Positions 16,243 to 24,619 of a stretch of 41,118 nt of DNA are shown piece by piece. The stretch is taken from assembly GCA_905214675.1 (NCBI GenBank), contig CAJMMS010000011.1, forward strand, positions 1 through 41,118, written 5' to 3'. The notes beneath the pieces were generated by a model. The model saw nothing but the letters and a program-made list of their open reading frames with translations, ran no database searches and had not been told where the DNA came from. How positions within the stretch are numbered: the stretch's first letter is position 1; every line of letters starts with the position of its first letter. This DNA is from an uncultured bacterium (GTDB lineage: Bacteria > Bacillota > Clostridia > Lachnospirales > Lachnospiraceae). Made by a program: the position numbers and the translations under genes.

Positions 16243-17130
16243 TTATCCAACTCCACAAATTTTATTTGCCTGTTTCAGCAAAGAACGGGCATCGGAAGTA
16301 TAAATATCAACCGCCCATTGTTTCCATATCGAATCCGTGCTCTCAAAAGCCTTTCCGCCAACTGCGATCGGCAGATCCGCTACCATTCTCGCTCCCATTT
16401 CATGCAGTTCACTGCCGGGACAGGCACAGAGCAGCGTTTTGTTCTTGCGTTCACTGCCAAAAAGCGTCGGATACATCTGAACCATTGTCATCTGTGTGAC
16501 CGAAGTACAGTAGTGCTCTGTATCTACCGTGATTTTGGAACTGTGCCACAGCTCGCCGATGCGTCGCATACTTTCTGCCAGGATTTCCACATAAATGTCA
16601 CTGACCGGAATTCCTCTTTTTATAAAATCCTGGATCAGAGCCAGTGTCTGATGTGTTTTCTTTGAAAAAAGCAGATCCATGTATTCTTCGATCTCTGTTT
16701 CATAACGGGAATGACCAAACGTCTCTGCATCCGGATCCGGATCGTATTTGCGGATGCAGTCCTGAGCAAGCCCGATCAGATGACTGAGCCGTTCCTGCTT
16801 TTCTTCGCTGACTGCCTCCGGAATGCTCTGACGAATGGCTTCCAGATGATGGATCACATATTCTGCTGTTTCTTCTGAAGTTCTGTGTTTGAAAATAGAA
16901 TCCATCAGTTCAAAAAGCCAGATCGCATAATCTTCCATAATTTTATCATCATTTAAAACAAATGCAGTGTAGAGGAAGTCAACATTATAGCGGGTATCCC
17001 GGTAAATAATCTTGCGGACCCGCGAACTTAAGGAAGCAAAATATTCTGCTTTCTGTTTCGATTCCCACTGAAACGCATCCTCCACCAATCGATCAAATTC
17101 TGTTTCATAATCCATCCAAAGTAAACTCAT
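16243..17130 (-). pseudogene. Cobalamin-binding-domain protein with truncated B12 fold
   Basis: The reading frame is open for 295 residues. An N-terminal helical region is followed by a B12-binding helical cap (about 155-215: IGELWHSSKITVDTEHYCTS, the W and H of the cap motif). The Rossmann-type B12 domain starts normally (TLLCACPGSELHEMGARMVAD, with the base-off His in ELHEMG). It then jumps to the last strand (LPIAVGGKAFESTD). The roughly 55-60 residues normally between, which hold the lower-ligand pocket and the conserved Ser, are missing. It probably cannot bind cobalamin. Together with the following kinase it likely formed a B12-linked sensory pair. Confidence 0.75.
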
Positions 17131-17350
17131 AAATTCATCACTTCCATTTTCACATAATTTTTCCGTATACCGGAGCCAACAGATGCCATACGATACTTCG
17201 CTTTGCGATCTACGCTCTGTTTCGCTTCATATCAGGACGGGCATTAAACCTACATCATATGATATTGTATAGCACACACGAAAAACAGAATACAAGATGC
17301 CGCAGCACCCCTCTTTTTCAGAAACAAGATTTTAAGCACGACTGCGAATG

Positions 17351-17379
17351 TTGACTTTGCAGAACCAAGCAGTTAGAAT
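17351..17379 (+). promoter_or_regulatory. Promoter of the plus-strand MATE gene
   Basis: -35 TTGACT (17351-17356), 17-nt spacer, -10 TAGAAT (17374-17379). Transcription would start near 17386, which rules out the upstream in-frame ATG at 17348 and supports the start at 17405. Confidence 0.7.
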
Positions 17380-17404
17380 ATTTGAAAAAAAGGAATCTAA
17401 AATC

Positions 17405-18697
17405 ATGTTCAGAAAATTTTTTAAGTATGTGACTCAGAGTATGGCCGGAATGATCGGCATATCGATCTACATTCTGGCGGATACTTTTTTTATTTCGCTG
17501 AATTCCGGTGCAGACGGCCTGACGGTTCTGAACCTGATCCTGCCGGTTTACGGTGTGCTGTATGCGATCGGGGCAATGACCGGGATCGGCTCTGCGACAA
17601 GGTATCGCATCGTAAAATCAAAAGGTGACAAGGCAGATCATTATTTCGGGCAGTCTCTTATGTGGAGTATTCTGCTCAGTATTCCATTTATACTGTGTGG
17701 AATCTTATTTCCGGCGAATCTGCTGAAAATGCTCGGTGCGGATGCAGATCTTGTGAAACTTGGAACGACTTATCTGCGGATCGTCCTGCTCGGAGCACCG
17801 TTTTTTATGTCAAATTATACGTTCACGGCATTTACCCGAAACGATGATGCACCGACAAGGGCTATGCTGGCATCAATCATCGGAAGTCTGTTTAACATTG
17901 TGTTTGACTACATTTTCATGTTTCCACTGAAAATGGGGCTGGCGGGAGCTGCCCTTGCCACTGCCCTCTCTCCGGTGGTCACCATGAGTGTGTGCAGCAC
18001 GCATCTTTTCAGCAAAAAAAGTCAGGTACCGATCCACCTGTCCCTGCCGTCCATCCGGCATCTGATCTCCTGCTGTCAGCTTGGTATCTCTGCGTTTGTC
18101 GGTGAGATCTCTTCTGCAGTGATCACAGCCGTTTTCAATGTGCTGCTTTTAAATCTTGCCGGAAATATCGGCGTGGCAGCCTACGGTGTGGTGGCAAATT
18201 ATTCAATCGTTGCAGTGTCCATTTTAAATGGACTTGCTCAGGGAACACAGCCGCTTTTCAGCGAGAGTTACGGAGCCGGAAACAGCCGTGATGTCCACAG
18301 ACTGCTTCGTTACAGTATCCTGACCTGCCTGATCGTAGAAGCACTGATCGTGCTCTGTGCGTGGGGCATGACCGATACGCTGATCGCCATCTTCAACAGC
18401 GAACAGAATCTTCAGCTCGTCGCTTATGCTCAAACCGGAATGCGACTGTATTTTCTTGGATTTCTGCTCGCCGGAATCAATATTCTGCTGGTATCCTATT
18501 TTTCAGCAGTCGATGACAGCCTGCCGGCGATCGTCGGCTCCATTATGCGAGGAGCGGTTGCGATCACCGTCTGTGCGATCCTTCTTTCCAGATGGTTCGG
18601 CATCAACGGCGTGTGGATGTCTTTTCTTGCATCTGAGATACTGACGTTTGTGACAATCCTGATTTTGTATAAATGTCTGCCTCACACAAAAAGCTGA
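17405..18697 (+). CDS. MATE family efflux transporter
   Basis: A 430-residue, 12-helix MATE-type transporter. The N-terminal helix MFRKFFKYVTQSMAGMIGIS leads into YILADTFFISLNSGADGL. Half one ends near residue 200 and half two begins about LGISAFVGEISSAVI. Substrate unknown; the family exports cationic compounds using ion gradients. Start at 17405 is supported by AAGGAA 9 nt upstream and by the promoter. It is divergent in sequence from the MATE gene at 11354. The stop lies 10 nt before a dispersed hairpin repeat, and a broken LysR gene follows on the same strand. Confidence 0.88.
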   Translation: MFRKFFKYVTQSMAGMIGISIYILADTFFISLNSGADGLTVLNLILPVYGVLYAIGAMTGIGSATRYRIVKSKGDKADHYFGQSLMWSILLSIPFILCGILFPANLLKMLGADADLVKLGTTYLRIVLLGAPFFMSNYTFTAFTRNDDAPTRAMLASIIGSLFNIVFDYIFMFPLKMGLAGAALATALSPVVTMSVCSTHLFSKKSQVPIHLSLPSIRHLISCCQLGISAFVGEISSAVITAVFNVLLLNLAGNIGVAAYGVVANYSIVAVSILNGLAQGTQPLFSESYGAGNSRDVHRLLRYSILTCLIVEALIVLCAWGMTDTLIAIFNSEQNLQLVAYAQTGMRLYFLGFLLAGINILLVSYFSAVDDSLPAIVGSIMRGAVAITVCAILLSRWFGINGVWMSFLASEILTFVTILILYKCLPHTKS

Positions 18698-18707
18698 CGA
18701 CATTTAT

Positions 18708-18753
18708 GATTTTGGTCGAATTCGCTGACATTTACCTGACAGAATTGCTGTAC
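18708..18753 (+). repeat. Dispersed hairpin repeat, family 2, copy A
   Basis: A 46-nt unit starting GATTTTGGTC and ending AATTGCTGTAC. It matches 38 of 46 positions with the copy at 24620-24665. The ends GATTTTG and CAGAATT can pair with G-T wobbles. It lies between the MATE stop and the LysR gene. Confidence 0.65.
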
Positions 18754-18780
18754 AGACATTATGAAAATGGGGGATGATAT

Positions 18781-19658
18781 ATGGATCTGCGAGTACTGCG
18801 ATATTTTCTTACGGTCGCAAAAGAACAGAGTTTTACAAAAGCCGCAAAGCAGCTGAACATTACGCAGCCGACGCTTTCCAGGCAGCTTGCCGCACTGGAG
18901 GAGGAACTTGGTGCGAATTATTTGACCGCAGTGGGCACAGCATCACGCTCACAAACGAAGGTCTGCTCCTGAAACGAAGAGCACTGGAAATCGTTGATCT
19001 GGAGGATAAGATCATCAGCGAATTTCATAGCAGCCAGGAGTCGATAGAGGGAAAGATCACGATCGGATGCGGCGAATTTATGGCGGTAGAAACCCTTGCA
19101 AAAATCTGCAAAAGTTATAAAGAAAAATATCCGCTCGTCCAGTTTGCGATCCACACCGGAACTGCCGACAATATTTCCGATATGATGAGCAGAGGTCTGG
19201 TGGACATCGGCCTGTTTCTGGAACCGGTCAGCACGGAAGGCCTGGACTATATCCGCATCCAGAACAGCGATCACTGGGTCGTGACGATGCGATCTGATGA
19301 CCCACTTGCCGTCAAAGAAGTGATCACCAAAAAAGACTTGATGAATATTCCCCTGATCCTGCCGGAACGTGTGACGGTACAGAGTGAACTGGCGAACTGG
19401 TTTGGCAAAGATTTCTACTGGCTGAACATTGCCTTTACCAGTAATCTCGGAACGAATGCCGGGATTCTGGCGATGCACGGACTTGGTTATCCGATCTCGA
19501 TCGAAGGTGCGACAAGGTACTGGAGCCGGGAAATGGTTATCCAGAAAAGACTGTTTCCGGAGATCGAAGCAAACACCGTGATTGCCTGGAGGAGAAATAT
19601 CCCATACTCACCGGCAATCCATAAATTCATCGAAGAGATCAATGCTTTTAAGGCATAG
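18781..19658 (+). pseudogene. LysR family transcriptional regulator, single-base frameshift
   Basis: The frame at 18781 gives a normal LysR helix-turn-helix (MDLRVLRYFLTVAKEQSFTK, then TQPTLSRQLAALEEELGA). It breaks after GGTGCGAA near 18918. Adding one base (GCGAAATTATTT or GCGAAGTTATTT) restores LFDRSGHSITLTNEG and an intact effector domain to 19658, about 292 residues in all. With the single missing base the frame closes at 18972. It may be a true recent mutation or a homopolymer sequencing error; the rest of the protein is undamaged. The flavodoxin and CMD/cupin genes downstream are typical LysR-regulated targets. Confidence 0.85.
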
Positions 19659-19679
19659 AAAAGCATACGATATAAGTAT

Positions 19680-19709
19680 TAGACATTGTAAAATAACAGG
19701 ATATATAAT
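19680..19709 (+). promoter_or_regulatory. Promoter for the flavodoxin operon
   Basis: -35 TAGACA (19680-19685), 18-nt spacer, -10 TATAAT (19704-19709). Transcription would start about 120 nt before the flavodoxin start, giving a leader that contains the hairpin repeat at 19786-19825. Confidence 0.55.
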
Positions 19710-19785
19710 AAGCGTGTAAGGTAAAATTTAAAAAATATCTCCGGTATGTTTGCTGCGAGATGAACAGAATGAGCGTAATTTTACG

Positions 19786-19825
19786 TCGTAACTGCGAAGG
19801 CAACAGGCAGTTGCGAAATTTTCAG
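19786..19825 (+). repeat. Dispersed hairpin repeat, family 1, second copy
   Basis: CGTAACTGC-GAAGGCAACAG-GCAGTTGCG (9-bp stem with one T-G pair), then AAATTTTCAG running directly into the AGGAGG of the flavodoxin gene. The same unit, 38-40 nt, is found on the other strand at 1672-1709 in front of the cvfB-like gene. Stem bases differ between copies but keep pairing. Confidence 0.7.
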
Positions 19826-19837
19826 GAGGTGTTCGTT

Positions 19838-20305
19838 TTGAAGAGATTAGTAGCATTTTTCAGTGCAAGCGGAACAACAAAGAAAGTAGCAGAAATGGTA
19901 GCAGAGGCAGGTAATTGTGATCTGTATGAAATCGCACCAAAAGTAAAATATACAAAGAGCGACCTGAACTGGATGGATAAAAAATCCAGAAGCAGCGTTG
20001 AGATGAATGACAAGAAATTCAGACCGGAAATCGCAGACAGTGATCTTGACATCCGTGCTTACGATGAAGTGATCATCGGCTTCCCGATCTGGTGGTATGT
20101 CGCTCCGACCATTATCAATACATTCCTTGAAAAATATGATTTCTCAGGCAAAAAAATAATCCTGTTCGCAACTTCAGGCGGAAGCGGATTCGGCAACACA
20201 GTAAAAGAATTACAGCCGTCCGCACCGAATGCAACTTTCGTGGAAGGAAAACTTCTGAACAGAGCAAATAAACAGGATATCGAAAACTGGGTAAAAACCT
20301 GGTAG
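19838..20305 (+). CDS. Flavodoxin family protein
   Basis: 155 residues with the FMN phosphate loop FFSASGTTKKVAEMVA (about 7-22), the IGFPIWWYVAPTIINTFLE ring-binding region (about 76-94) and FATSGGSGFGNTV (about 105-117). It is a small FMN electron carrier or quinone-reductase-like protein in the cytosol. The start is a TTG at 19838, 8 nt after AGGAGG; an in-frame GTG at 19829 is part of that site, and the upstream ATG at 19760 would include the hairpin repeat. It is followed 12 nt later by the CMD/cupin gene, suggesting one redox-stress operon. Confidence 0.88.
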   Translation: MKRLVAFFSASGTTKKVAEMVAEAGNCDLYEIAPKVKYTKSDLNWMDKKSRSSVEMNDKKFRPEIADSDLDIRAYDEVIIGFPIWWYVAPTIINTFLEKYDFSGKKIILFATSGGSGFGNTVKELQPSAPNATFVEGKLLNRANKQDIENWVKTW

Positions 20306-20317
20306 AAGGAAAATAAA

Positions 20318-20941
20318 ATGGCAAAAATCGTACAGACAGCCGGCAGAAATGCCCTTGGAGAATTTGCACCGGAGTTTGCACATTTTAATGATGATGTTCT
20401 CTTTGGCGAAAACTGGAATAACCAGGACATTGATGTAAAGACAAGAAGCATTATCACCGTAGTGGCTCTGATGGCACAGGGAATCACAGATTCTTCCCTG
20501 AAATTCCATTTGCAGAATGCAAAAGACCACGGTGTAACGCAGAAAGAAATGGTATTTCCGATCGGTGCTCCGAACGATGGATTTGCACAGTATTTCAGCG
20601 GCAAAAGTTTTCTCGCTCCGGTATCTGCAAGTCAGGTTGGCATCTTTAATGTAACCTTTGAGCCGGGCTGCCGCAATAACTGGCACATCCACCACGCAAA
20701 GAGCGGCGGCGGCCAGATTCTGGTATGCGTTGCCGGCAGAGGCTACTATCAGGAAGAAGGAAAAGAAGCCATCGAGATGAAACCGGGCGACTGCATCAAT
20801 ATTCCTGCTGAAGTAAAACACTGGCGCGGAGCAGCACCGGACTCCTGGTTCAGCCACCTTGCAGTGGAAGTACCTGGCACGGAGACATCTAACGAATGGT
20901 GCGAACCGGTCAGCGATGAAGAATACGGAAAGTTGGTTTAA
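20318..20941 (+). CDS. CMD-cupin fusion protein, CMD half truncated
   Basis: 207 residues. Residues 1-76 match carboxymuconolactone decarboxylase-like proteins (GRNALGEFAPEFAHFNDDVL, then DVKTRSIITVVALMA). The sequence passes at QKEMVFPIG directly into a cupin (about 78-205: NWHIHHAKSGGGQILVCVAG, then KPGDCINIPAEVKHW with metal-binding His residues). The usual second half of the CMD fold (the HAAFYAGWPKAWA region, about 35 residues) is missing. The join falls on AAAGAAATG, a short repeat expected at both ends, so an in-frame deletion is likely. The cupin may still be functional. The reading frame is open, so it is listed as a CDS. Confidence 0.75.
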   Translation: MAKIVQTAGRNALGEFAPEFAHFNDDVLFGENWNNQDIDVKTRSIITVVALMAQGITDSSLKFHLQNAKDHGVTQKEMVFPIGAPNDGFAQYFSGKSFLAPVSASQVGIFNVTFEPGCRNNWHIHHAKSGGGQILVCVAGRGYYQEEGKEAIEMKPGDCINIPAEVKHWRGAAPDSWFSHLAVEVPGTETSNEWCEPVSDEEYGKLV

Positions 20942-20946
20942 TCTTT

Positions 20947-21582
20947 TTAAATCTTCATCATCCCTGACATAATGCAGCCTCCGGCTGCACCACACTCTTT
21001 CAGGCTCATCCACTGAGTCTCATCAAATTTAATCCCACCGATGGCGTACACCGGAAGATCGACTGCTGCACAGACCTGACGTAAAAAATCAAGTCCCCGT
21101 GGCTGCAGTCCTTTTTTGCAGTCGGTTGCATAAATATGCCCTGCCGTCACGTAAGACGCGCCAAGACGCTGTGCTTCTTCTGCCTGCTCGACAGAATGTA
21201 CCGATGTGCCGATTTTCTGTATAATCTCTGTCTGGTTCTCTGGCATACTCAAATTCTGAGATTCCCGGCATTTTTGCTTTTTCTGGTTCTGTTTCTCCAG
21301 AACAAACTGACGCAGAATGGGAAGCGGCAGATGTACCGTATCACATTTCAGTTTTTCCGCGACCTGCCAGAATGTATGCAAAATACATGGAACCTGATAT
21401 TTCGCACAGATCGCCATCACTTCCCGTGCCAGTTCTTCATATTCTTTTTCTGAGAGATCTTTTTCCCGCAGGATCAACGCATCCGGATGCATTTCACAGA
21501 CTCTGCAGATCTGTTCCAGAAAAGGACGCTCTGTCAGGCTGCGGTTTGTGACCGCCACAACCTGACCATATTCCCTATACAT
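20947..21582 (-). CDS. thiE: Thiamine phosphate synthase / TenI family
   Basis: 211 residues forming a TIM barrel of the ThiE/TenI family: AVTNRSL at the start, DALILREKDLSEKEYEELA, GTSVHSVEQAEEAQRLGASY (about 131-150), VTAGHIYATDCKKGLQPRGL and a C-terminal PVYAIGGI phosphate loop. ThiE joins HMP-PP and thiazole phosphate; TenI-like members instead aromatise the thiazole product of ThiG. Both fit here, and TenI is often in this position. The ATG at 21582 overlaps the end of thiH by 8 nt, implying translational coupling. An in-frame extension to 21837 only mirrors thiH and is not real. Confidence 0.88.
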   Translation of the reverse strand: MYREYGQVVAVTNRSLTERPFLEQICRVCEMHPDALILREKDLSEKEYEELAREVMAICAKYQVPCILHTFWQVAEKLKCDTVHLPLPILRQFVLEKQNQKKQKCRESQNLSMPENQTEIIQKIGTSVHSVEQAEEAQRLGASYVTAGHIYATDCKKGLQPRGLDFLRQVCAAVDLPVYAIGGIKFDETQWMSLKECGAAGGCIMSGMMKI

Positions 21583-22789
21583 AGATATAATCCGACATGA
21601 CCGGCTGAAGATTGTGTGCCAACAATGCATCGTAAACTTCTTCCACGGATCTGCCGTCGGAAATCTCGAACTGATCGTCCCCTTTGTCCTCGATGTCTTC
21701 GACATGGCTGCCGATTCCGGTGCTGACTCCCGCTGAGATCTTGGTTGCGGCGATTCCGACCAGATTGTCACGGACTCTCTCACATTCTCTTGTCGATACG
21801 GTAATGCTCGCAAACGGCATAAACAGACGATATGCACAGACTACCTGTAAAAGCTGCCGTTCATGGACATCCATTGGATTGATGCGGTCATTGTTGATGA
21901 TCGGGCGAAGCCGCGGACAGGAAAAAGCAATTTCTGCGTGCGGATATTTTCTCTGTAAAAGCCATGCATGATAACCGGTTGCAAATGCATCTTTACGGAA
22001 ATCATCCAGACCAAGCAATGCCCCGAATCCGACGCCTCGCATGCCGCCCATCAGTGCACGTTCCTGTGCATTGACACGGTAAGGATAAATACGTTTGTGT
22101 CCTGACAGATGCAGCGTCTCATACTTATCAGAATTGTATGTTTCCTGGAATACCGTTACATAATCTGCACCACATTCGTGAAGATAAGCATATTCATCAG
22201 AATTGACCGGATAAATCTCAAGACCGATCACCTTGAAATATTTCTGTGCGATCTTGCAGGCTTCTCCGATATATTCCACGGTAGATTTGCTGCGGCTCTC
22301 GCCGGTCAGGATCAGAATTTCCTGCAGACCGGTCTTTGCGATCGCTGCCATCTCTTTTTCAATTTCTTCTGCATTTAACTGTGCACGGTTGATCTTATTG
22401 TGGCAGTTGAATCCACAATAGATACAATAATTCTCACAGTAGTTTGCAATGTAGATCGGTGTGAACATATAGACACTGTTTCCGAAATGTTTTCTCGTCT
22501 CCACCTGGGCTGCCTGGGCGATCTCTTCCAGCAGCGGCAGGGCTGCCGGCGATAAAAGTGCCTGGAAATCTTCCGGCGTACGCTCGCTGTGTGCCAGTGC
22601 TCTTCTTACATCTGCTTCGGTATATTTATCATAATCATAGGCTTCCATCTCGCTGACCACTTTGTCCAGAACTTCAGAGCCGATATCTTCCATGCCTTTC
22701 AGGTATTTCATATGGTCGATGCGGTTTTTTTTCTGGTCTTCCAGAATTTCAGCACTTAAAATACTTTCATTTACATGCGTGTTTTCCAT
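21575..22789 (-). CDS. thiH: 2-iminoacetate synthase ThiH (radical SAM)
   Basis: 404 residues. A radical SAM enzyme that cleaves tyrosine to dehydroglycine (2-iminoacetate) and p-cresol for thiazole synthesis. The iron-sulfur motif NYCENYCIYCGFNC (about 112-125) has the CxxxCxxC pattern. GESRSKSTVEYI, VFQETYNSDKYETLH and the C-terminal SAGVSTGIGSH are characteristic. The ATG at 22789 follows AGGAGGCAGCCACC. It is the fourth gene of a thiSFGHE operon; 12 nt separate it from thiG. Confidence 0.95.
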   Translation of the reverse strand: MENTHVNESILSAEILEDQKKNRIDHMKYLKGMEDIGSEVLDKVVSEMEAYDYDKYTEADVRRALAHSERTPEDFQALLSPAALPLLEEIAQAAQVETRKHFGNSVYMFTPIYIANYCENYCIYCGFNCHNKINRAQLNAEEIEKEMAAIAKTGLQEILILTGESRSKSTVEYIGEACKIAQKYFKVIGLEIYPVNSDEYAYLHECGADYVTVFQETYNSDKYETLHLSGHKRIYPYRVNAQERALMGGMRGVGFGALLGLDDFRKDAFATGYHAWLLQRKYPHAEIAFSCPRLRPIINNDRINPMDVHERQLLQVVCAYRLFMPFASITVSTRECERVRDNLVGIAATKISAGVSTGIGSHVEDIEDKGDDQFEISDGRSVEEVYDALLAHNLQPVMSDYIYV

Positions 22790-22801
22790 GGTGGCTGCCT
22801 C

Positions 22802-23578
22802 CTAATCCTGCAGAAATCCGGTCAGCGGAGAAGATGCACTTGCACCACGTTCGATCGTTCTGCCAAGCCCGGAAAGGTATGCACTTCTTCCGGCTTCGAT
22901 TGCCTTTTTAAATGCTTCTGCCATCGCCGGAACATCACCTGCTGTTGCGATCGCTGTGTTTGCCATTACCGCAGCGGCTCCCATCTCCATCGCCTCACAT
23001 GCCTGGGACGGCCTGCCGATACCGGCATCCACAATGATCGGCAGTTCCATTTCATCGATCAGGATCTGGATAAATTCTTTTGTGCAAAGTCCTTTGTTGG
23101 AACCGATCGGTGCACCGAGCGGCATGATACAGGCTGCTCCGGCATCTGCAAGTGCTCTTGCCGCATTCAGATCCGGATACATGTACGGCATGACGACAAA
23201 TCCTTCTTTTGCCAGGATTTCGGTCGCCTTGATCGTCTCATAATTATCTGGAAGCAGATATTTCGAATCATGCACCACTTCGATTTTTACGAAATCGCCG
23301 CATCCGAGTTCTCTGGACAGTCTTGCAATACGGACTGCCTCTTTTGCATTTCTTGCTCCGGAAGTGTTTGGAAGCAGTGTGACATCATCCGGAATATAAT
23401 CCAGAATGTTTGCCAGACCGCCTTCGTTTGCACGACGCAGAGCCAGGGTGATGATCTGTGCATCGGCTTTCTCAATACAGGCTTTTACAAGATCCAGAGA
23501 AAATTTTCCGGATCCCAGAATAAAACGGGAGGTAAATTCATGTCCTCCCAGGATAAATTTATCGTCTTTTGTGTTCAT
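22802..23578 (-). CDS. thiG: Thiazole synthase ThiG
   Basis: 258 residues, TIM barrel. It condenses DXP, dehydroglycine and ThiS thiocarboxylate to thiazole phosphate. The N-terminal FTSRFILGSGKF, the catalytic lysine in DFVKIEVVHD (about 97) that forms the DXP imine, MPLGAPIGSNKGL and the DAGIGRPSQACEAMEMGA phosphate-binding region are all present. Length is normal. It sits between thiF (82 nt upstream) and thiH. Confidence 0.95.
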   Translation of the reverse strand: MNTKDDKFILGGHEFTSRFILGSGKFSLDLVKACIEKADAQIITLALRRANEGGLANILDYIPDDVTLLPNTSGARNAKEAVRIARLSRELGCGDFVKIEVVHDSKYLLPDNYETIKATEILAKEGFVVMPYMYPDLNAARALADAGAACIMPLGAPIGSNKGLCTKEFIQILIDEMELPIIVDAGIGRPSQACEAMEMGAAAVMANTAIATAGDVPAMAEAFKKAIEAGRSAYLSGLGRTIERGASASSPLTGFLQD

Positions 23579-23660
23579 GATTTTTCCTTTCTTTCACATA
23601 ACAATTCTATATTTCACAGCGTTTCCATTTTGCGAAAAATATTGTTCTTTTCTGATCGTG

Positions 23661-24302
23661 TTATATTTCTTCTTCGTCCAATATAAGACGTGTTATCATA
23701 TTTGCTTCATGTGCCGCACAGATTGCCACGCGAGGTGCCATCAGACCGTTTCCATACTCCGGTTCTGTCACTCCATCCCCGCACAGATAAAAATTTTTCA
23801 TCAGACGCCTGGTGCGGATCGTGTTGCTGCTGCCATAGCCTGCCATTCCAGTCGCCGATACCAGCTTTTTCTCCGGGAAATGTTCCAGCACGCCATTGAC
23901 CAGCATTGCTTTTGCTTCCGGCCGGTCGAAAGCTTCACAGATGATCGGTTCGTCCCCCAGCAGCTCCACCAGATTTTCTTCTGTCACTTTCACACAATCC
24001 GTGCGGATGTCCAGATACGGATTGATCTTCAGCAGCAATGACTTCAGGGCATCGGTTTTGTACATGCCAAGATGCTCCATAAAATACTGCTGGCGGTTCA
24101 GATTTGTGATATCCACGACATCAAAATCAATCAGATGCAGATGGCCGACACCGATCCTTGCCAGTGCGCAGGCTACATTCGAGCCAAGTCCGCCAAGTCC
24201 TGCGATCGCCACACGTCCTGCGGAAAGCAGTGTCTGCTTTTCCGGTGAATGACGTTCATTGAGTGCCGCCAGGATTTCTTCTTTTGTAAGTTTTTCTTTC
24301 AT
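23661..24302 (-). CDS. thiF: ThiS adenylyltransferase ThiF
   Basis: 213 residues of the short E1-like ThiF family. It adenylates the C-terminal glycine of ThiS. The nucleotide loop GLGGLGSNVACALARIGVG (about 35-53), DFDVVDITNLNRQQY (about 59-73) and MAGYGSSNTIRTRRLM are typical. The zinc-finger cysteines and rhodanese domain of longer homologues are absent, as usual in this clostridial subtype. The start is 2 nt after the thiS stop, with GGAGGGGG inside the thiS end, so the pair is coupled. Confidence 0.92.
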   Translation of the reverse strand: MKEKLTKEEILAALNERHSPEKQTLLSAGRVAIAGLGGLGSNVACALARIGVGHLHLIDFDVVDITNLNRQQYFMEHLGMYKTDALKSLLLKINPYLDIRTDCVKVTEENLVELLGDEPIICEAFDRPEAKAMLVNGVLEHFPEKKLVSATGMAGYGSSNTIRTRRLMKNFYLCGDGVTEPEYGNGLMAPRVAICAAHEANMITRLILDEEEI

Positions 24303-24304
24303 TT

Positions 24305-24502
24305 TCAGCCCCCTCCAACAAAGGTAACGATCTCCATGCTGTCACCATCTTTTAATCTTGTTTCCGAATAGAGATATTTCGGAAGGATTTCTTCGTTTAA
24401 TTCCACAACGATACGATTTGTCTGGTAGTTGTTCTGCTCCAGATATTCTGCGACTGTGAGGTCTGCGGAAAGGGTTGTCTGGTTTCCGTTTATTGTAACC
24501 AT
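24305..24502 (-). CDS. thiS: Sulfur carrier protein ThiS
   Basis: 65 residues, ubiquitin fold, ending in the required Gly-Gly tail (TFVGGG). It begins MVTINGNQTTLSADLTVAEY and has RIVVELNEEILPK, both typical. The ATG at 24502 follows GGAGGCACCTT; a longer in-frame start at 24643 has no ribosome site and its extension is not ThiS-like. It is the first gene of the thiSFGHE operon. I find no TPP riboswitch in the upstream 350 nt. Confidence 0.93.
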   Translation of the reverse strand: MVTINGNQTTLSADLTVAEYLEQNNYQTNRIVVELNEEILPKYLYSETRLKDGDSMEIVTFVGGG

Positions 24503-24619
24503 AAGGTGCCTCCTTTCAAGATTTGTGCATATTTCTGAAAATTTCTGAAATGCCAGAATACCAGCATTTTCCTGTAAATTACTAAAGTTCAAGTCGGACG
24601 CATGTGAGACTTGGCACGC

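Noticed and set aside
17131..17350. Promoter for the B12-kinase pair
   Set aside because: A TTGTAT-N18-TATACA arrangement can be drawn on the minus strand, but the boxes are too weak to list as a feature.
21583..21837. N-terminal extension of the thiE frame
   Set aside because: The extra 85 residues are thiH read in another frame; the coupled ATG at 21582 fits the ThiE start.
22775..23686. 303-codon plus-strand frame opposite thiG
   Set aside because: Cysteine- and histidine-rich shadow of the thiG coding strand; no start signal.
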